DNA of 64,000 bases, from positions 17,345,953-17,409,952 of the forward strand of contig OZ034978.1 in the NCBI GenBank assembly GCA_964030785.1, given 5' to 3'. The notes beneath the pieces were generated by a model. That model had not been told where the DNA came from. It saw only the letters and a program-made list of their open reading frames with translations, and did no database searches. Source of the stretch: Siderastrea siderea (taxonomy: Eukaryota > Cnidaria > Anthozoa > Scleractinia > Rhizangiidae). Position 1 is the stretch's first letter; each line of letters opens with the position of its first letter. This document shows positions 15,295-28,100 of this stretch, one piece after another. Position numbers and translations under genes: made by a program.

Positions 15295-16156
15295 AACCTA
15301 AAAGGATTGTTTAATGTTTAATGTAACTCAAATACTCAGAAAAATTTAGCTGTAGATGGGATTGAAGACTCGATGGTTCAAGATTCTACAAACTACGGAC
15401 TCCAATATAAAGATGGCGCCTTGAGAAAGACTCCGCTGGCGGTTTCTCAAGGTGTGACGTCAAACGTAGGATCGCTTATTATGCAAAATTTAAAAAGTAT
15501 TGGACTGGACTCCGGGAACAATATCAAAAATCGAATGTTGTCAAGGTAACATCTTCGTCCACAACCAAGAATATCAAAAACTCCAAAAGACTAAATTAAC
15601 TCGGTTATGTAATATTTGATTTTAACATTTTCACAATATCTCAATGGATTCCAGCTGTTATTTTCTACTCCTATATTCGTCCTTTTTGATAGAAAGTGCA
15701 CTGACTACTTCCTGACCTAGGTTTGGACCTCTTCCACGAGAGATTTTTTGCCAGATCAGGAGAGGTGGCAAAATAAGTAAACACCAAACGAAGCATCATT
15801 TTCTCTCAGTCTTCTTCCATATGAAAAAACCATTACAAAAGTGCACGTGACATCACGTGACGTCCAATTCAGCTTTCTTGAACTCAATTCTTTATTAAAA
15901 TGTTATGTACAAGAAGCTTATTAGTTTACAGTTATTCGCTGCTTCTACCGATTATCGATAAACAACAAATTGTTGAAGTAGGAAATAGCCATTTTTCACT
16001 AGGAAATATCTGAAATATCTACCAGAGCTGATTGAAGACTCGGTTACTCAGCTACATTTTACTACGCAGCCGAGCCTCTTACCTCCTTCTCTGTGGAGAG
16101 ATCTTAAACTCGTTTTCTGTGAAGAAAAAAAATTATATTTCACCAACAAAATTAAC
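15295..16156. promoter_or_regulatory. Divergent promoter region between PP1 and C1QBP
   Basis: The two genes run outward from this 862-bp gap, which must hold both promoters and 5' UTRs. CACGTG boxes, both within CACGTGAC, occur at 15844-15849 and 15854-15859, ten bases apart. AAAGATGGCGCC at 15409-15420 resembles the YY1 core. Activity is inferred from position; no transcription start can be seen. Confidence 0.55.
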
Positions 16157-18724
16157 ATGTCGGCAATCGCTGGGGTAGTAAGGTTGTTTTCCAGAAGGTC
16201 TGCAAGGCTACTAACGAGCAGAAATGTGTCAAATAACTTCCTAGGTTTTTGTCGATCTCGATCGATTTTTGCGGCAACTACACGTGGTGCTTCGCAGAAT
16301 CCAAGACTTGCCATTTCGTGTGCTTGCTCCAAACTTTGCGCTTGCGAAGTGCATAAATACACACAAGGTTGGTACTAGCAAACTGCTTGTGACATTGCTG
16401 CTCGTGTCTCTGAAGTGCCAATACAATGTATAATGAGGTAGCATAGTTATAGAAGCCTCTGTACTAAGCAATAAGTGTCATGTGCATGTGAGTCATGTAG
16501 GCAAGGCAGAGGAACCGACTTGGCTGAACTTCTCAAGTCAACATATTTAGGGGAATTGGAGGCATGGCCATCATCAAATTTAGTAACACCTGGTCGTCTG
16601 TTATTGACTGGAGGGGATGGGGTGGGTAGGAGCCTAACATCCCATAGCTCCCCCCCTCCCGTCTACAGGAATCCTTGCACAGTGAATAAGTAATTGTGTA
16701 CATCTGTATACACAGCAGTGTTAATCTGAAATTTTACATAGTATATTTAGCAACTAGAGTGTTGAAGCCTCAGTAAGCAGCCAGGAGTCTTATGTGCCCT
16801 ATACTGGCACAGCACAAGTCTGCCATCATGGATGGAAACTGCTTGCATTTATACATAACTAACACCACAACTGGTAGCCAACCCAGGGCTAAGTGTTTCA
16901 CTTGTTTAAGATTCCCCTTTCTATTTCCTACCTCTGCACCCCCCCTTCCCAACCCTGTCACTCTGGATCAAATTCTAATTTAGCCAAAAGCAAGAAACCC
17001 CAATGGACATTTAACTGGCAGCTCTGACCCACCCCACCCCAGGTTAACAAAATATTTATTAATGTTAGCGCAACTCTACATAATTTACAAACCGGCATGA
17101 CAAAAAGTGTAACTGAGTGACACAATATTTTGACCAAAGTGTAACTGGATGACATAATGTTTGAAATCTGATGACTCAGCTTATCTTTCTCAACGCTTTT
17201 TGTTTATTCTGCTGAAAAAAAAGCAAATTCAACTCAAATGTTGAACATCGGTATAAGTTCACCCACAACTGAGAATGTTTACACAGAGGCAACAAAATAT
17301 TTACCATTGTGTCTAGACCGCTACAACAAGGTTAACAGCAGTTTGTCTGTGTCACATAACTATGGAATCCTGACAAATTAGTAGTAACATTGTTAGTGTG
17401 ATGTAACTACCTTTAGGTTTGTTTACCTTACGTGACATAATCATTGCATGACATCATAACCAGAACCGGAGGTTTAAAGCAACCATTAAGAGATAGCGGA
17501 AAGTTTACCAAGGCTGTGTTGACCGAGACAAAACCTGATCACTAAGGCAAGTGACTTAGAAAAAAAAACCCGGCCCAACTTTTAAGCCAGCAGTCGCCAA
17601 TTGTTGCCGTTAAAAAAAAAGTCAAAAGCCTTGTGCAGTTAAATGTCACTCAAACTCCATTTCTGATGTAGAGAATGGCCAGGACAGACTTCCAGTGTAA
17701 ATTCAAAGGAAACAATTTACACCACAAGAGATCCACCTTTGCTTAGCATTCACCTTATACTAGTGACCACAGCCCATAAGTGATGTCCCTTTTTCTCTAA
17801 GCAGGACTTGAATTTAAACCTCCCGCACACCACCTCTGGTGAGCAACCACCCCTTGTTAGCGACAACCTTGCCCTAGCACCCACTATCCTGACCTGTGTT
17901 GTATTTATCTCCCTGTACAAGTATTAATCACTGTCAGTGTATTATACATTTTCCAGCTGACAGTGAACTGATGACTTTTCTAAAACAAGAAATACAACAT
18001 GAGAAAGAGGCTTCCTCTAAAGTGCCACCATCAATGCTCTTTGAGGTAACACTGAGCTTTTGTCTGTTCAGGATTTGAGAATTTGTTAGTTTTTACTTTT
18101 GCTTACTTAGGTTAAGGTAGCTCCCTTAATATCTGCCAGTGACAGAAGGGGCGGCAGTCAGCTTACGGGCTACAAAGACAAAGTGGTGGTTCCAGCTTTT
18201 TGACTGCATGCAGGGGAGCTGCATTAATCACATCCAAGCTTCCACACTATTTGTCAGGAGTTAAATAGTCAAGACAGAGCAGTTTCCATGACTTTATTGT
18301 TCTCGTGATACATTTATACAGAATTGATATTTTTGCATTCAACAGGCTAAGGTGGATGGGACTCACATTAGACTGGAGAGAGACCACAATGGGGAAAGGT
18401 GAGTTTCAATTCTCATTTCCCATTTTTCCCTAACAAGCCATTTCTGAGTTGTCTTGTGCCTCTTTTGCAAAGCAAGGCCTGGTGCACAACTTTTTACATG
18501 GAAATGATTTTTATTTGCATGTGAATGAAAACTCATTTTCATACGAAAGGCTGTGCACCAAGACCTCCTTTGGAAAAGAGGTACAAGACAACTCAAAAAT
18601 GGCCTATTAGCAGTAAGTGCTCTCCCTTAATTAGGTGCCCTCTGTCATGATTCTGAATCAGTCACAGTGAATAAAGGGAGAAAAGGAAGGTAAAATTTAC
18701 TCTGCAATTGTTTCCAAGAACATC

Positions 18725-18766
<42 letters not shown>

Positions 18767-21700
18767 TGACGTTATTTAATGAGGGTAACTTAATTGACTG
18801 GTTGCCCAGTAGTTTACAATGTGGCCCTCCCTAATTTTACATAAAATGGAAAAAAGAAAAATATATATGACATGCCTAAAACCAGAACCTAATTAGCTAC
18901 ATACTATATTCTAATGACTAATAACAAAAATTGTTTATGTGATGTAATATTATGAATGGAAACATCAACATTATTCCAAAGGCGAATTGCACTTGTATGG
19001 AATGTCCTGCAACCTGAAACTCTCTTGTACTTAGGCAGAACTATGTTGTTCTTAGTACATGTAGTAGCTTTAGTGTTGTAGTTTTGAGTGTCCTTTAGAT
19101 AATATATAAATATGGAATAAAATAGTCTGGGAAGTGCCCATAACTGATCTTATGTAGTAGATAAAGCTTTCTGCTACATATGATATTGTTAATGGGGAGC
19201 CAACCTAATTTGGTAAATAACTTCACAGAGTTATCAGAAAACTTGGCATCAAGTATTAATAATTAATTATTGTGCACACCATTTTTGGATGATTCTTAGT
19301 AGTTTAATTAAATTCTCTTTGGAGCAATTGCCCCAGACAGTGCAGCAGTACTCTAGGATAGGCTTAATAATGGCGTTGTATAACAACTTCCTACAGTGAA
19401 TTGTTAAATAACCTCTGGCTTGCTTTAAGAGACAACTAAACCTATTGATAGAAAACTAAATCTAGGAAAATAAAATAGATGAAATAATTATAATGCATTT
19501 AACCCTTTCACTCCCAAGGGTGCCTATGAAAATCAAAATTCCAGATGAACCCCATATTTCCTTTTGTAAAATAAATACTTTGTAAAATATAAATAGCACC
19601 ATGTGAAAGTACCACTGAAGAGGTTTCAATTGAATGGTCACACGACATGATTTCATCCACAGACTGATAAGTTAGAATCGCCTGAATATGTCCATAACTG
19701 ACTCTGGGAGTGAAAGGGTTAAGACTCCTGGTTCACAATAATTTTCAAGTACAAAAAATCTCAAGTCTTCACACACCTAGTGGGCTCTGACACACAACTG
19801 CAGAGCTAAACGTGCTTTCTGTGGCATAACTTGTCTAGTGGTATCACTTCCTTCAGAATGGAATGCTTGTCCATTGCAGGGTTACCCCAGCATTTTGCTA
19901 GGTTTGCTAAATATTCCTCTGGTCTCATTGTTAAACCTGGGTGGAAAAGGACAATTTATTTTTTCTATGAAAACAACACGACAAAGAAGAGACTTGTTAA
20001 ACCACTGACCGGGTGAGGGGGGGGGAGTCTCCAGATTTTAAGGGAAGTTGGGAGGGATTTTTGGGGGGTTTGAAATTTACAATTTCATGATTTTGGGGGG
20101 TAAGGAAATTTTGGTAAGTATTTTTTGGGTAGTTGGTAAGAATGACTACTAGCTCTGGGAAAGCACATGTATGATAAATAAACAAACACGACCACTCAAA
20201 AAGTACCAGTACAGTTCTTCGTTATTATCATTTAATCCCTTCTGCGCATTTGTAAGGCTCCAAAATTCAGCATAGAATTTTTTGCAGTTTCAGTTTGGTC
20301 CAGGGGATTTTTCTGGGTTTCGCTTCAAGCCCAAGGGATTTTTTTGGGTTTTAATTTATGTCCCCATTTGCACCTCCCTGTCACTTGACATCTGGAGTAT
20401 CCCCCCGGATCTGGAGTACCCCCCCCCCCCAGATCTGGAGTACCCCCTCTGGGCCACTGACCCTTTCCAAGGGGAAACTCCAATAGAAAATCCAATGTAC
20501 TAATCACATTTACTTAATGTGCCTACTGCAGAAGTACAAAGTGTTAGTGCGTTACTTTGCATTCACTTGTGAACAAACTCAGCGTGATGATGTAAAGTGA
20601 CTCCAGCCTCATCCTTCAGTTGAGTTATACCATATGATTGCACTGCTGTTATTGATTATTATGGTGCTATTAATTTTGTGTTTATCAGAATTGTGTTGTC
20701 ATTTGACCTGAATGAGAATATAAACCAAGATGAGGGAGGCGCTGATGTGGATGCTGCTGACAGTGATGAAGAAGAAGCCTTCATGGGAAAGGTCAGTCTT
20801 GTCTCAAATGAGTTGCCTGTTAGTATCATTTCCCCGGCCCCTTTTAATAAGATATAGTACTGAAACATTTCAAGATTTAAGCTTATTCATTCTAAGCTTT
20901 ATACGTTGTATCAAATCAGTGGATATGGATTCTACTTGTAAGTGTTTCTTGTTGTACATTCACAAAAGTTAGCTTGTATTATTATGAGAATCAACTAGCT
21001 CGCAAGCTTCAATTTCATCAACTTCATAACTCCAGTAGGTATTAAAACATGACCGTATTGAAGAGATAGAACTGAAGCGATAGTTTTATGCACAAATGTA
21101 ATATTCATTTTGCCAAACGTTGCGGCTCTACCGTGCGTTCCACTTTTCTGCATTGAGTTCGAGGCTGCATGTACAATACAGGCGTAGAAAATGTACTTGT
21201 TTGATATGTTAACATCGTGCAGGGGGGGGGGGAGGATTTTATAGAAATATGACCTAATGGATATTTGTCCGGCCCAAACTGGGTTGTGTCTGAGCAAAAA
21301 TAGGTTTGACCGGACAACTTGACCGGCGGCAAACGGGAAATTATTTCAAGCCCTGTGCTGTTATCTTACATACACACATTCCAACAAATCAAAGTCTTGT
21401 TTTTATTTTATTTTATTTTATCAGATTGTGTCATATCCATCATTCGCCGTGGAAATCACAAAGAAATCTGTAAGTAGAAATCGGATAAGTCATTTGCTGT
21501 CTTTAATTGGTTCTTTAATGTGAGAAATGTAAGCCTAGAGTTGAGAAGCTACAAAAAATGGCATTAACATGGTTATTTTTAAGAAAATATGCAATGTAAA
21601 AATGTATCCACAAAACACTATAAACTTTTTACCTCTGGGTGTCCTCTGATAAATGATCAAATAAACCACTTTATTTCTCGCTCAGCTGTTCTTAAGTTTT

Positions 21701-22776
21701 ATTTCTTTTACCTCATATTTCAGGGCCACACATTAAAGTTCTACTGTGAGTTCAACACTGATTTAGGTGAAGATTTAATGTCTGATGATGAAGGAGAGGC
21801 CGAAAAAGCTGCACCAGAAATGGTACATATTGTCAATGTGTCGGTAATGGACACCCCTGGCAAGGATAAAGAAAAAACCATCTACTGTGCTGAGACAGAG
21901 AACATGGACAGTGTAAGTCTACACAGCTGACTGATTGGCCAAAGCCTTGAGGGTCCTCATTAATTGTCTGGATAGCTTACTAGATTTCTTAAATAACTGG
22001 CTTAGGAAGCAAATGCTACAAATGCTAAAAACATCTGCATTTTTTTATAAAGTTGGTAGCTTCTAAGGTAAATTAGCCAGTTTTTCAGCCATCTGCTAAT
22101 GATGAGAACCCTCAAAAGGCATGTATGCTCAAAGATATTAGCATTTCCAAGCTACTCTAAAATTCAAGTATAAATAAAAAATTCAGGCACTTTTGAGCCA
22201 AAAAACTCACCGTACCCAAAATATCACGTAGGACGTTCTTGCCTGAAAATATGTGGGTACAGCATATGTCACATCTTTTAATGTTTGTCAGCAAGTGTTA
22301 CATCTACTTTTTAGTAACATTAATTCAGTTTTCAAATAAGCCAGACAACATTTCAACATGTTGAGTGTTGCTGAATAGAATTTAAGAGAATCAGTGTTGA
22401 GCAAGTTGAGTGGCAAAAGAAAACTTCAAGAAATTGACCACGTCTGTAGTCGTTCAGTAAGTCATGACGCCCTTCAACATTTTGCTGCGATTGTTTACCT
22501 TTTAGAACTTTTTTAGGAGTGGCTAATGAACACACTGTGGAAGTTGGACAAAAATTTAGGAACTTATTGCCACTTTATTTCCACACACACAAAAAAAAAC
22601 TTAAACATTTTTTTTTGTTACAACAGAATCTGTATGTAATGCTGCTGAACATGTTGGCTGAAAGGGGAGTTGACAATGACTTTTGCCAGTGGCTTCTTGA
22701 TTACAGCACAGCTCTGGAACAGCAACACTACGTCAAGTTTTTGGAGGATTTGCATGGATTTGTCAAGCTTCAGTAA
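16157..22776 (+). CDS. C1QBP: Complement component 1 Q subcomponent-binding protein (p32, MAM33 family), mitochondrial
   Basis: C1QBP/p32 is an acidic, trimer-forming mitochondrial matrix protein needed for mitochondrial translation and oxidative phosphorylation in other animals. Seven exons: 16157-16367, 17957-18045, 18346-18398, 20689-20791, 21425-21469, 21724-21912 and 22627-22776. Phases agree throughout and give 279 residues against about 282 in human. The N-terminus (MSAIAGVVRLFSRRSARLL) is basic and free of acids, as expected for a mitochondrial presequence. The middle contains the variable acidic segment (DAADSDEEEAF and SDDEGEAE). The C-terminus matches the conserved helix, with AERGVDNDF, STALEQQHYVKFLEDL and FVKLQ. 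The first donor, AAG/GTTGGT, is weak but is the only one in phase. Introns hold transposon remnants, described separately. Orthology is confident. Confidence 0.95.
17011..17350. mobile_element. Partial relative of the TTAA-flanked element, inverted orientation
   Basis: TTAACTGGCAGCTCTGACCC at 17011 aligns with the reverse complement of the right end of the 4875-6285 element (TTAACCGGCC, TCTGACCC, CCCCACCCC, AGG). The following 300 bp keep matching blocks such as AACCGGCATGACAAAAAGTG and TCTGATGACTCAGCTTATC. The other terminus was not found. It lies in C1QBP intron 1. Confidence 0.6.
18430..18606. mobile_element. Intact copy of the MITE that is split at 4763-6360
   Basis: The left arm (AGCCATTTCTGAGTTGTCTT, GCCTGGTGCACAAC) and the right arm (GTGCACCAAGACCTC, AAGAGGTACAAGACAACTC, ATGGCC) are inverted with some mismatches around a short AT-rich centre. 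It lies in C1QBP intron 3. Confidence 0.7.
18725..19440 (-). mobile_element. 3' fragment of a decayed LINE with a (TAA)n tail
   Basis: Read on the minus strand, 19260-19440 translates as the C-terminal part of a LINE reverse transcriptase, with LYNAIIKPILEYCCTVWG in the expected arrangement. Further frames down to about 18940 keep pieces such as LFTKLGWLPI and GHFPDYF, now broken by frameshifts and stops. The element ends at the (TAA)n/(TTA)n run at 18725-18768, a microsatellite tail. The family is probably in the CR1/L2/jockey assemblage. It lies in C1QBP intron 3 and is not functional. Confidence 0.75.
20007..20461. repeat. G-rich/C-rich low-complexity element with inverted ends
   Basis: The left side, with GGGTGAGGGGGGGGGAGTCT, roughly mirrors the right side, with GGAGTACCCCCTCTGGGCC. 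Between them are T-rich and G-rich runs with GGGATTTTTCTGGGTTT-like units. It is in C1QBP intron 3, just before exon 4. The boundaries are approximate. Confidence 0.45.
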
Positions 22777-24558
22777 CTCTCTTGAACCACTAAAGACAGT
22801 TTTGTTATGATGCTCTCTGCAATCCATCTATACAACTTCAAGCTGTTTCGAGGTTTACAATAACCTTGTAGAGAGCATGAGAACATAAGTATGTGAAAGT
22901 CTATGCACTCATCAATTATTGCTGTTAAGGTTGAATATAGTTGTGATGACTGCTTAGAACCCAAGGCTCTCAAGGCAGTGAAACTGGAGTTAGAAAGCTT
23001 TGTGCAGTGTGATTTGGTAATTTGGGTATTTCATGTAGTCACAGCAAGAAAGTGGACAATACTGCAGCCTCAAAAATAGATATGATTTCTTCTGTCTATT
23101 ACATTGTACTACTGATTGCTTCAAAAATTGCAGTTTTCAGTCAGCCCTTTGAGGAATCTCAAATCAACTTGCCCTGCTTTGGTGATTTTGTGGTAAAGTT
23201 CGAGATGTGATTATTGAAATTGGCTCATTATTTTATGACTTTCTAAGATTCAATCATCCTTACCCTCTATATATCTCAGGCATGTAACACTTTCTCCTTA
23301 AAAGTAGATCAAGCTCTTTGGAATTTCTCTATTGTTTTTAAGGTTTTATTTACACATTACAACTAAGTGGACACCATCATTTTTTGTTCTTTGAAGTGCA
23401 TCATCTCAAAATCAAAAGAAATCAGGGGGTGTTTACATGATACAAGAGTGTCTGTCATCCTGATACAAGATTAAAAGTTTACATAAATCATGCATTTACA
23501 CAAATCATTTTTGTGTGCCATGTGATTTTAATAAAACAATGAAATAGCTCACAATAAGCTAAAAGGGATATTAACGTACAGTCATACTGCATAGATGTGA
23601 AACTGGCATGAGTCTTCGAACCAGAATGTGAAATTATCTGTATAATTTTGGTATGGCTACTGGTGTGAACAACTCATACCAATGTGAAGCTTTATACAGT
23701 TACCATGTAAACAAATACAGAGTCACAAGAGGGAACCAGGATGAACTTGTAACAGTTTAAAAGTCGCACCGGTATAATATACAAGTTTACATATTATGTA
23801 AACACCCCTCAGAGTCGAGCACTGAATAAAGTTTCAACTCCTTACCCATTACAGAAGAAATAAAAAATACTGTTATGTGTGATTTAAGCCTTCATGTGGT
23901 TATGGCTCACATTTGTGAAAGCAATTTCCAGACTCCTCTGATGTTGGTCTTTCAAATTCAATTCAAAACTACAATAAATCTGTTTGACTTTTTTTGTAAA
24001 TTATGACCAATTAAAGTCTCCAAAAATATTTTAATATTTTAAAAAAGGTAAGCCATTTTGCAGTATCCAAACCTTATTACTTTGTGATAGTGTTCAGTCT
24101 GCATTGTCCCTTGTTCATTAGCGACTGAACCAAACACACACACAGATCATGCAATGCTGGGATCCATGTGGTGTACTTTACTCCTGGGGTACTTCTCCGT
24201 TGAGGATTAAAATCTCTGGAATGAAACAAACCAGTTCAGTTGCCAAGTGGCAGATATATAGCTGAAAACCCAAACTGGACATAATTATATGGTGTCCTGG
24301 AATAGTTGTGGGGATAACAACCATATCTGTTCCACAATGCTGCCATATTACTGGTTTATGCCCTTGGAATAGGTCATTTTTGACATGTTTTGGTTTGTGG
24401 AGATAGTAACAAAATCTCTTCCATAATGCATAGATGTAGGAATGCTCCCTGTGTTGGAAATTACTGGACACGTGGATTTTTGTTTCTTGTGATGTTTGGC
24501 TAAATTATAAAACTGCTGATTCCCACATACATTAGTTACACAGCCATGTCATTTCAGA
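22777..24558. other. C1QBP 3' UTR and convergent intergenic DNA
   Basis: AATAAA signals at 23530-23535 and 23825-23830 are candidates for the C1QBP polyadenylation site, giving a 3' UTR of about 0.75-1.05 kb. The remainder up to the H2A.Z pseudogene is AT-rich with no frame or domain I can support. Confidence 0.5.
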
Positions 24559-24571
24559 CATTATCCTTTGA

Positions 24572-25169
24572 CTTTTTAAGTGAACAGTGATGATTTATTC
24601 CTTCAAACACATGATTACACAATGTTATTGTATAAATACAAAGGAAGGCAACTTCATTTACTGGCACAAAGCTGACATAAAAGACATAGTTTGCACTTCT
24701 CAATGTGTAGGTAAACTTGGAAGTCCTAGTGAAAATGTACAGGTAATACAAAGTCAAAATAAACTGAGTACAATTCAGCTTATGTTGGCTTATTGGCACC
24801 TTTCTTGCCAATTAAACTCTTAAGGATGTGAGGGATAACACCACCACCAGCGATCATTGCTTTGATAAGCAAGTCAAGTTCTTCATCTTCTTGAATGGTG
24901 AGGGGTAATAGACTTCACTTTTAAGTCTTTAGAAGCAACTCCAGCCAACTCTAGAACCCAGGCCATTAAATACTTGAGGATAGCTACGCTGAATACAGTC
25001 ACGGTAGATCCAGTGAGGCCATGACTGGTCTTTCAGTTCTTGAAATGTCTGTGAATACGACCTGCAAGGAACTGAATTCCTGCTCGTGATGGATGACAAA
25101 TAGCCATAGCTTTTGCCTTGGAATCTTTGCCAGCTTTTCCACCAGCCCTCTCGTCTCTTTTGAAATTTT
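24572..25169 (-). pseudogene. Processed pseudogene of histone H2A.Z
   Basis: Read on the minus strand from 25149 to 24780, the sequence is an intronless histone H2A.Z with visible damage. The start ATG is AGG. The frame keeps [35 protein letters not shown] and [12 protein letters not shown], but has an internal stop after RHFKN, and the IRGDEELD region is scrambled by a small deletion, further stops and a frame change. A typical 3' UTR with GGAATAAA near 24594 follows. TCAAAGGAAAATG (25170-25182, minus strand) and TCAAAGGATAATG (24559-24571) flank the copy as a 13-bp target-site duplication with one mismatch. This is LINE-type retroposition of an mRNA. It inserted about 12 bp beyond the PRKRIP1 stop codon, so PRKRIP1 transcripts may run through it. 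Confidence 0.92.
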
Positions 25170-25193
25170 CATTTTCCTTTGATGACCTGTGAT

Positions 25194-28100
25194 TCACTGT
25201 CCTCCAACTATGAAGTGTGGCTCCTCATCCTCGTCATTCTCATCTTCATCATTATCACTACCGCTGACTTGCTTCTCATCATCGTCACCTTAAGAGTTGA
25301 ATAAATCACAACATACCAATTTTGAGAATAACATCTGCCTATTGCCTCGGTTAAACAGGTCATGCACCTCACATTTAAGCAAAGAGAAATCTACCCCATG
25401 CCTCAGGGCCTTGTGCAAGAGGGGCATTAGAGATACTTTGCACTTGAAATCCAAATTACATCAAGTTAGCTCTTCTCTCCATTCAGTCTTAATTATACAA
25501 ACTGCTTTGAATGTCAAGACCAAACTCACCATCTTCTTCCTTCTTTTCATCTTTCTTCCGTTTAGAACCCAACTTTTTCTGTTTTTTCCTTTGCCTGAGA
25601 TAAGAAGATAAATAATCCTTCAGTTGTAAACACAGAACTACTGACATAGAGAGAAGACGAGGATGAGGAGCCACACTTTGTAGTCGGAGGACAGTGAAAC
25701 ACCGGTCACCTATTTATTGGAAAATTTCCACAAAATAACATTTTTTCCAATGATTTTAATTCTCAGAAACTTAGAGGCACCAAATGTCATTCTAGCAAAA
25801 AAAGAAAACAAGTTGTTGCAAAAAAGTTCCTGTAATGGGTTCTTAGGTCAATAAACAACATAATCCGAGAAACGTCAGAAGGTCTAATCACATTGAAGTG
25901 GCACAATAAAAAATTAATGTTGCTTATCATTTGCCTAGTTCCTAGGCCTCCTTATTTAGCCACTGTTGACCTGTTTCATGGTCCATTTCTCCTGATGTTC
26001 ATCTCAGATAGGTCACCAAAATGGATTGATTGTGAAGGAAGGCCTAAGAAAAAGCTGAGCAGGGGCCAGGCAAGCTTATTATGTCTTGCTGGGGGGGGGG
26101 GGGGGGGGGTGACAGTGGGTATGAAATTCCCACTTCCTGTTCCCTTTACTCCCTGTTCCCACACCTTCCTTGTCGTCTCCCATCCCTGTGGTTTTGTTTA
26201 TTGCAAAATATTACACAATACTGCAGTTTTGGGGGGAACCTCTCCCACTTCCTGCTCCCTCAACGTGATGATGTTTTATCTCAGCTCCCACCTCCTTCTC
26301 TCCTAGTTCCTGCCCCTTTAGTCCTGGGTTCTCGTCCCCCTATTCCCCTCCCATGCTGTCACCTTTTGGTGGTCAGGTTACAAATAGAATCATTAGCTGT
26401 CTCCACTGGGTGAACAATGTGACAGTTGACAGATGTGAAATACCAGGAAAGAGTTGTCACCGTTTAGCTCGCTTCTTTGCTGTTCTTTCTTCTGCTTGAG
26501 TTTTGTTTTCTTCAAGTTTCTTGTGATAGCTTTCATCAAGATCATACTGAGGGAAAGAAAAAGGTATTTTTTGATGACAAATTACTTTAGCCTGCAAAAG
26601 CCTGGTGAGTAATGCCTATATCATAGGGTAGATGTTAACAGATCTATGGAAAGACGACTAGATTCATGAAAAACAATAAATGGTTACAGTACTGCACTCA
26701 GAAAGATGAAGCTATTTTGAATATAAGAACATTTAAAACTCTACTCAGCAGTTTCTCAACTCTATAGTCGTACTTGTTCTGTCATCTTTTCAATGAATCC
26801 CACTCTATTGTATTCTCTCCTTCTTGTTGCACGATAAACATGGAACTCTCCACTGCCAGCCCCAGCACTAGAACCTGATAAAGTTAACAGCATGTTTTCC
26901 TTCAAGCTCTTGTCATAATATATAACGACATCAAATGGGTCTAAGAAACCCCTAAGAACCCCTTGCCTCTGAAAAGCCACTCTACTTGGAATCTATATCC
27001 AAACCACCACTGACACTTTTCTCCAGCCCCCCTGGTATCTGATACTTAACTAGATGATATTTTTGTAATAAAAATTTGAGTATTTGATGCATTGGCTGAC
27101 ATGTCGGCAGGGATCCATATTAGCAGTCGTCAAGTTGTCCGAGACGACTATAAAGTCCTACGGACGAGTGTCAAAAATCACAAACTCGTCCAGCAGACGA
27201 GTAAGTTTTAAGGTGTTTTGAATGTCCACCAGCCTTTTGGTTATTCCGTACTATAAACTTCGTTTCATTGCACGTATGACGTCTTATGCGGTACTCTCAG
27301 AAGTGAAATGTTTGCATGTTCAAGTTTTTGTTCTCAACCGCTGAAGCACTGCAGCAATATGCAAACATGAAGACTCTCACTCTTTGGCGGTAGTTGAGTT
27401 GTGGCCCTTGGTGATGCCTTAGAGGTCATAGTGGATGAACAAGAAGAAGAGGAGGAAGAGAGTGATGCAGGTGGAGACTTGGATGCACTGACAAGGGAAG
27501 GGATTTAGATGAGAATAACAGTGGTATTGAGGATGCAAGTGACATGGCCAGCAATATTGAAGAATGCCAAATTGAAAGTTTGATCAAGAAGTACTCATAA
27601 TTTAAAGTAAATGCGGCAAATCAAATGTTAAACAGTGAACGTTTGACGTGCAAAGTAGGTCTGTCTTTTACAGTCAAAGCCGCTAAGGCATTCTCGTCGT
27701 TAACGGACTAATGAATTCGTTAATGGAATATTGATTCCATTCGTTGATTGAATAATCCATTCGTGAAATGAATAATCCAATATTCAAATTGAGCCTCGAT
27801 TCAATAGTTGCATGTTGATTGGATTGATGAACAAAAGCTATACCATATATGGAAGGGAGTGCGGCCGGCAAACATGGCGGACTTGAACAAAAAACAGGTA
27901 AGTTATTTTAGTATTCTAATTTTTCCATAAACACACCATTAGCACAGAATATTGTTACTTTTTCTACTGGCATTGGTACATACAATTAATTCTCCCTTTT
28001 GATATTTGCCGTTTCGGGTAAAAGAATACGTGTGAATATTTGCAAAAGCTTACCAGTTTGATCGATCGATTGATCTTTGTTGTCTGGTGTGACATGCAAC

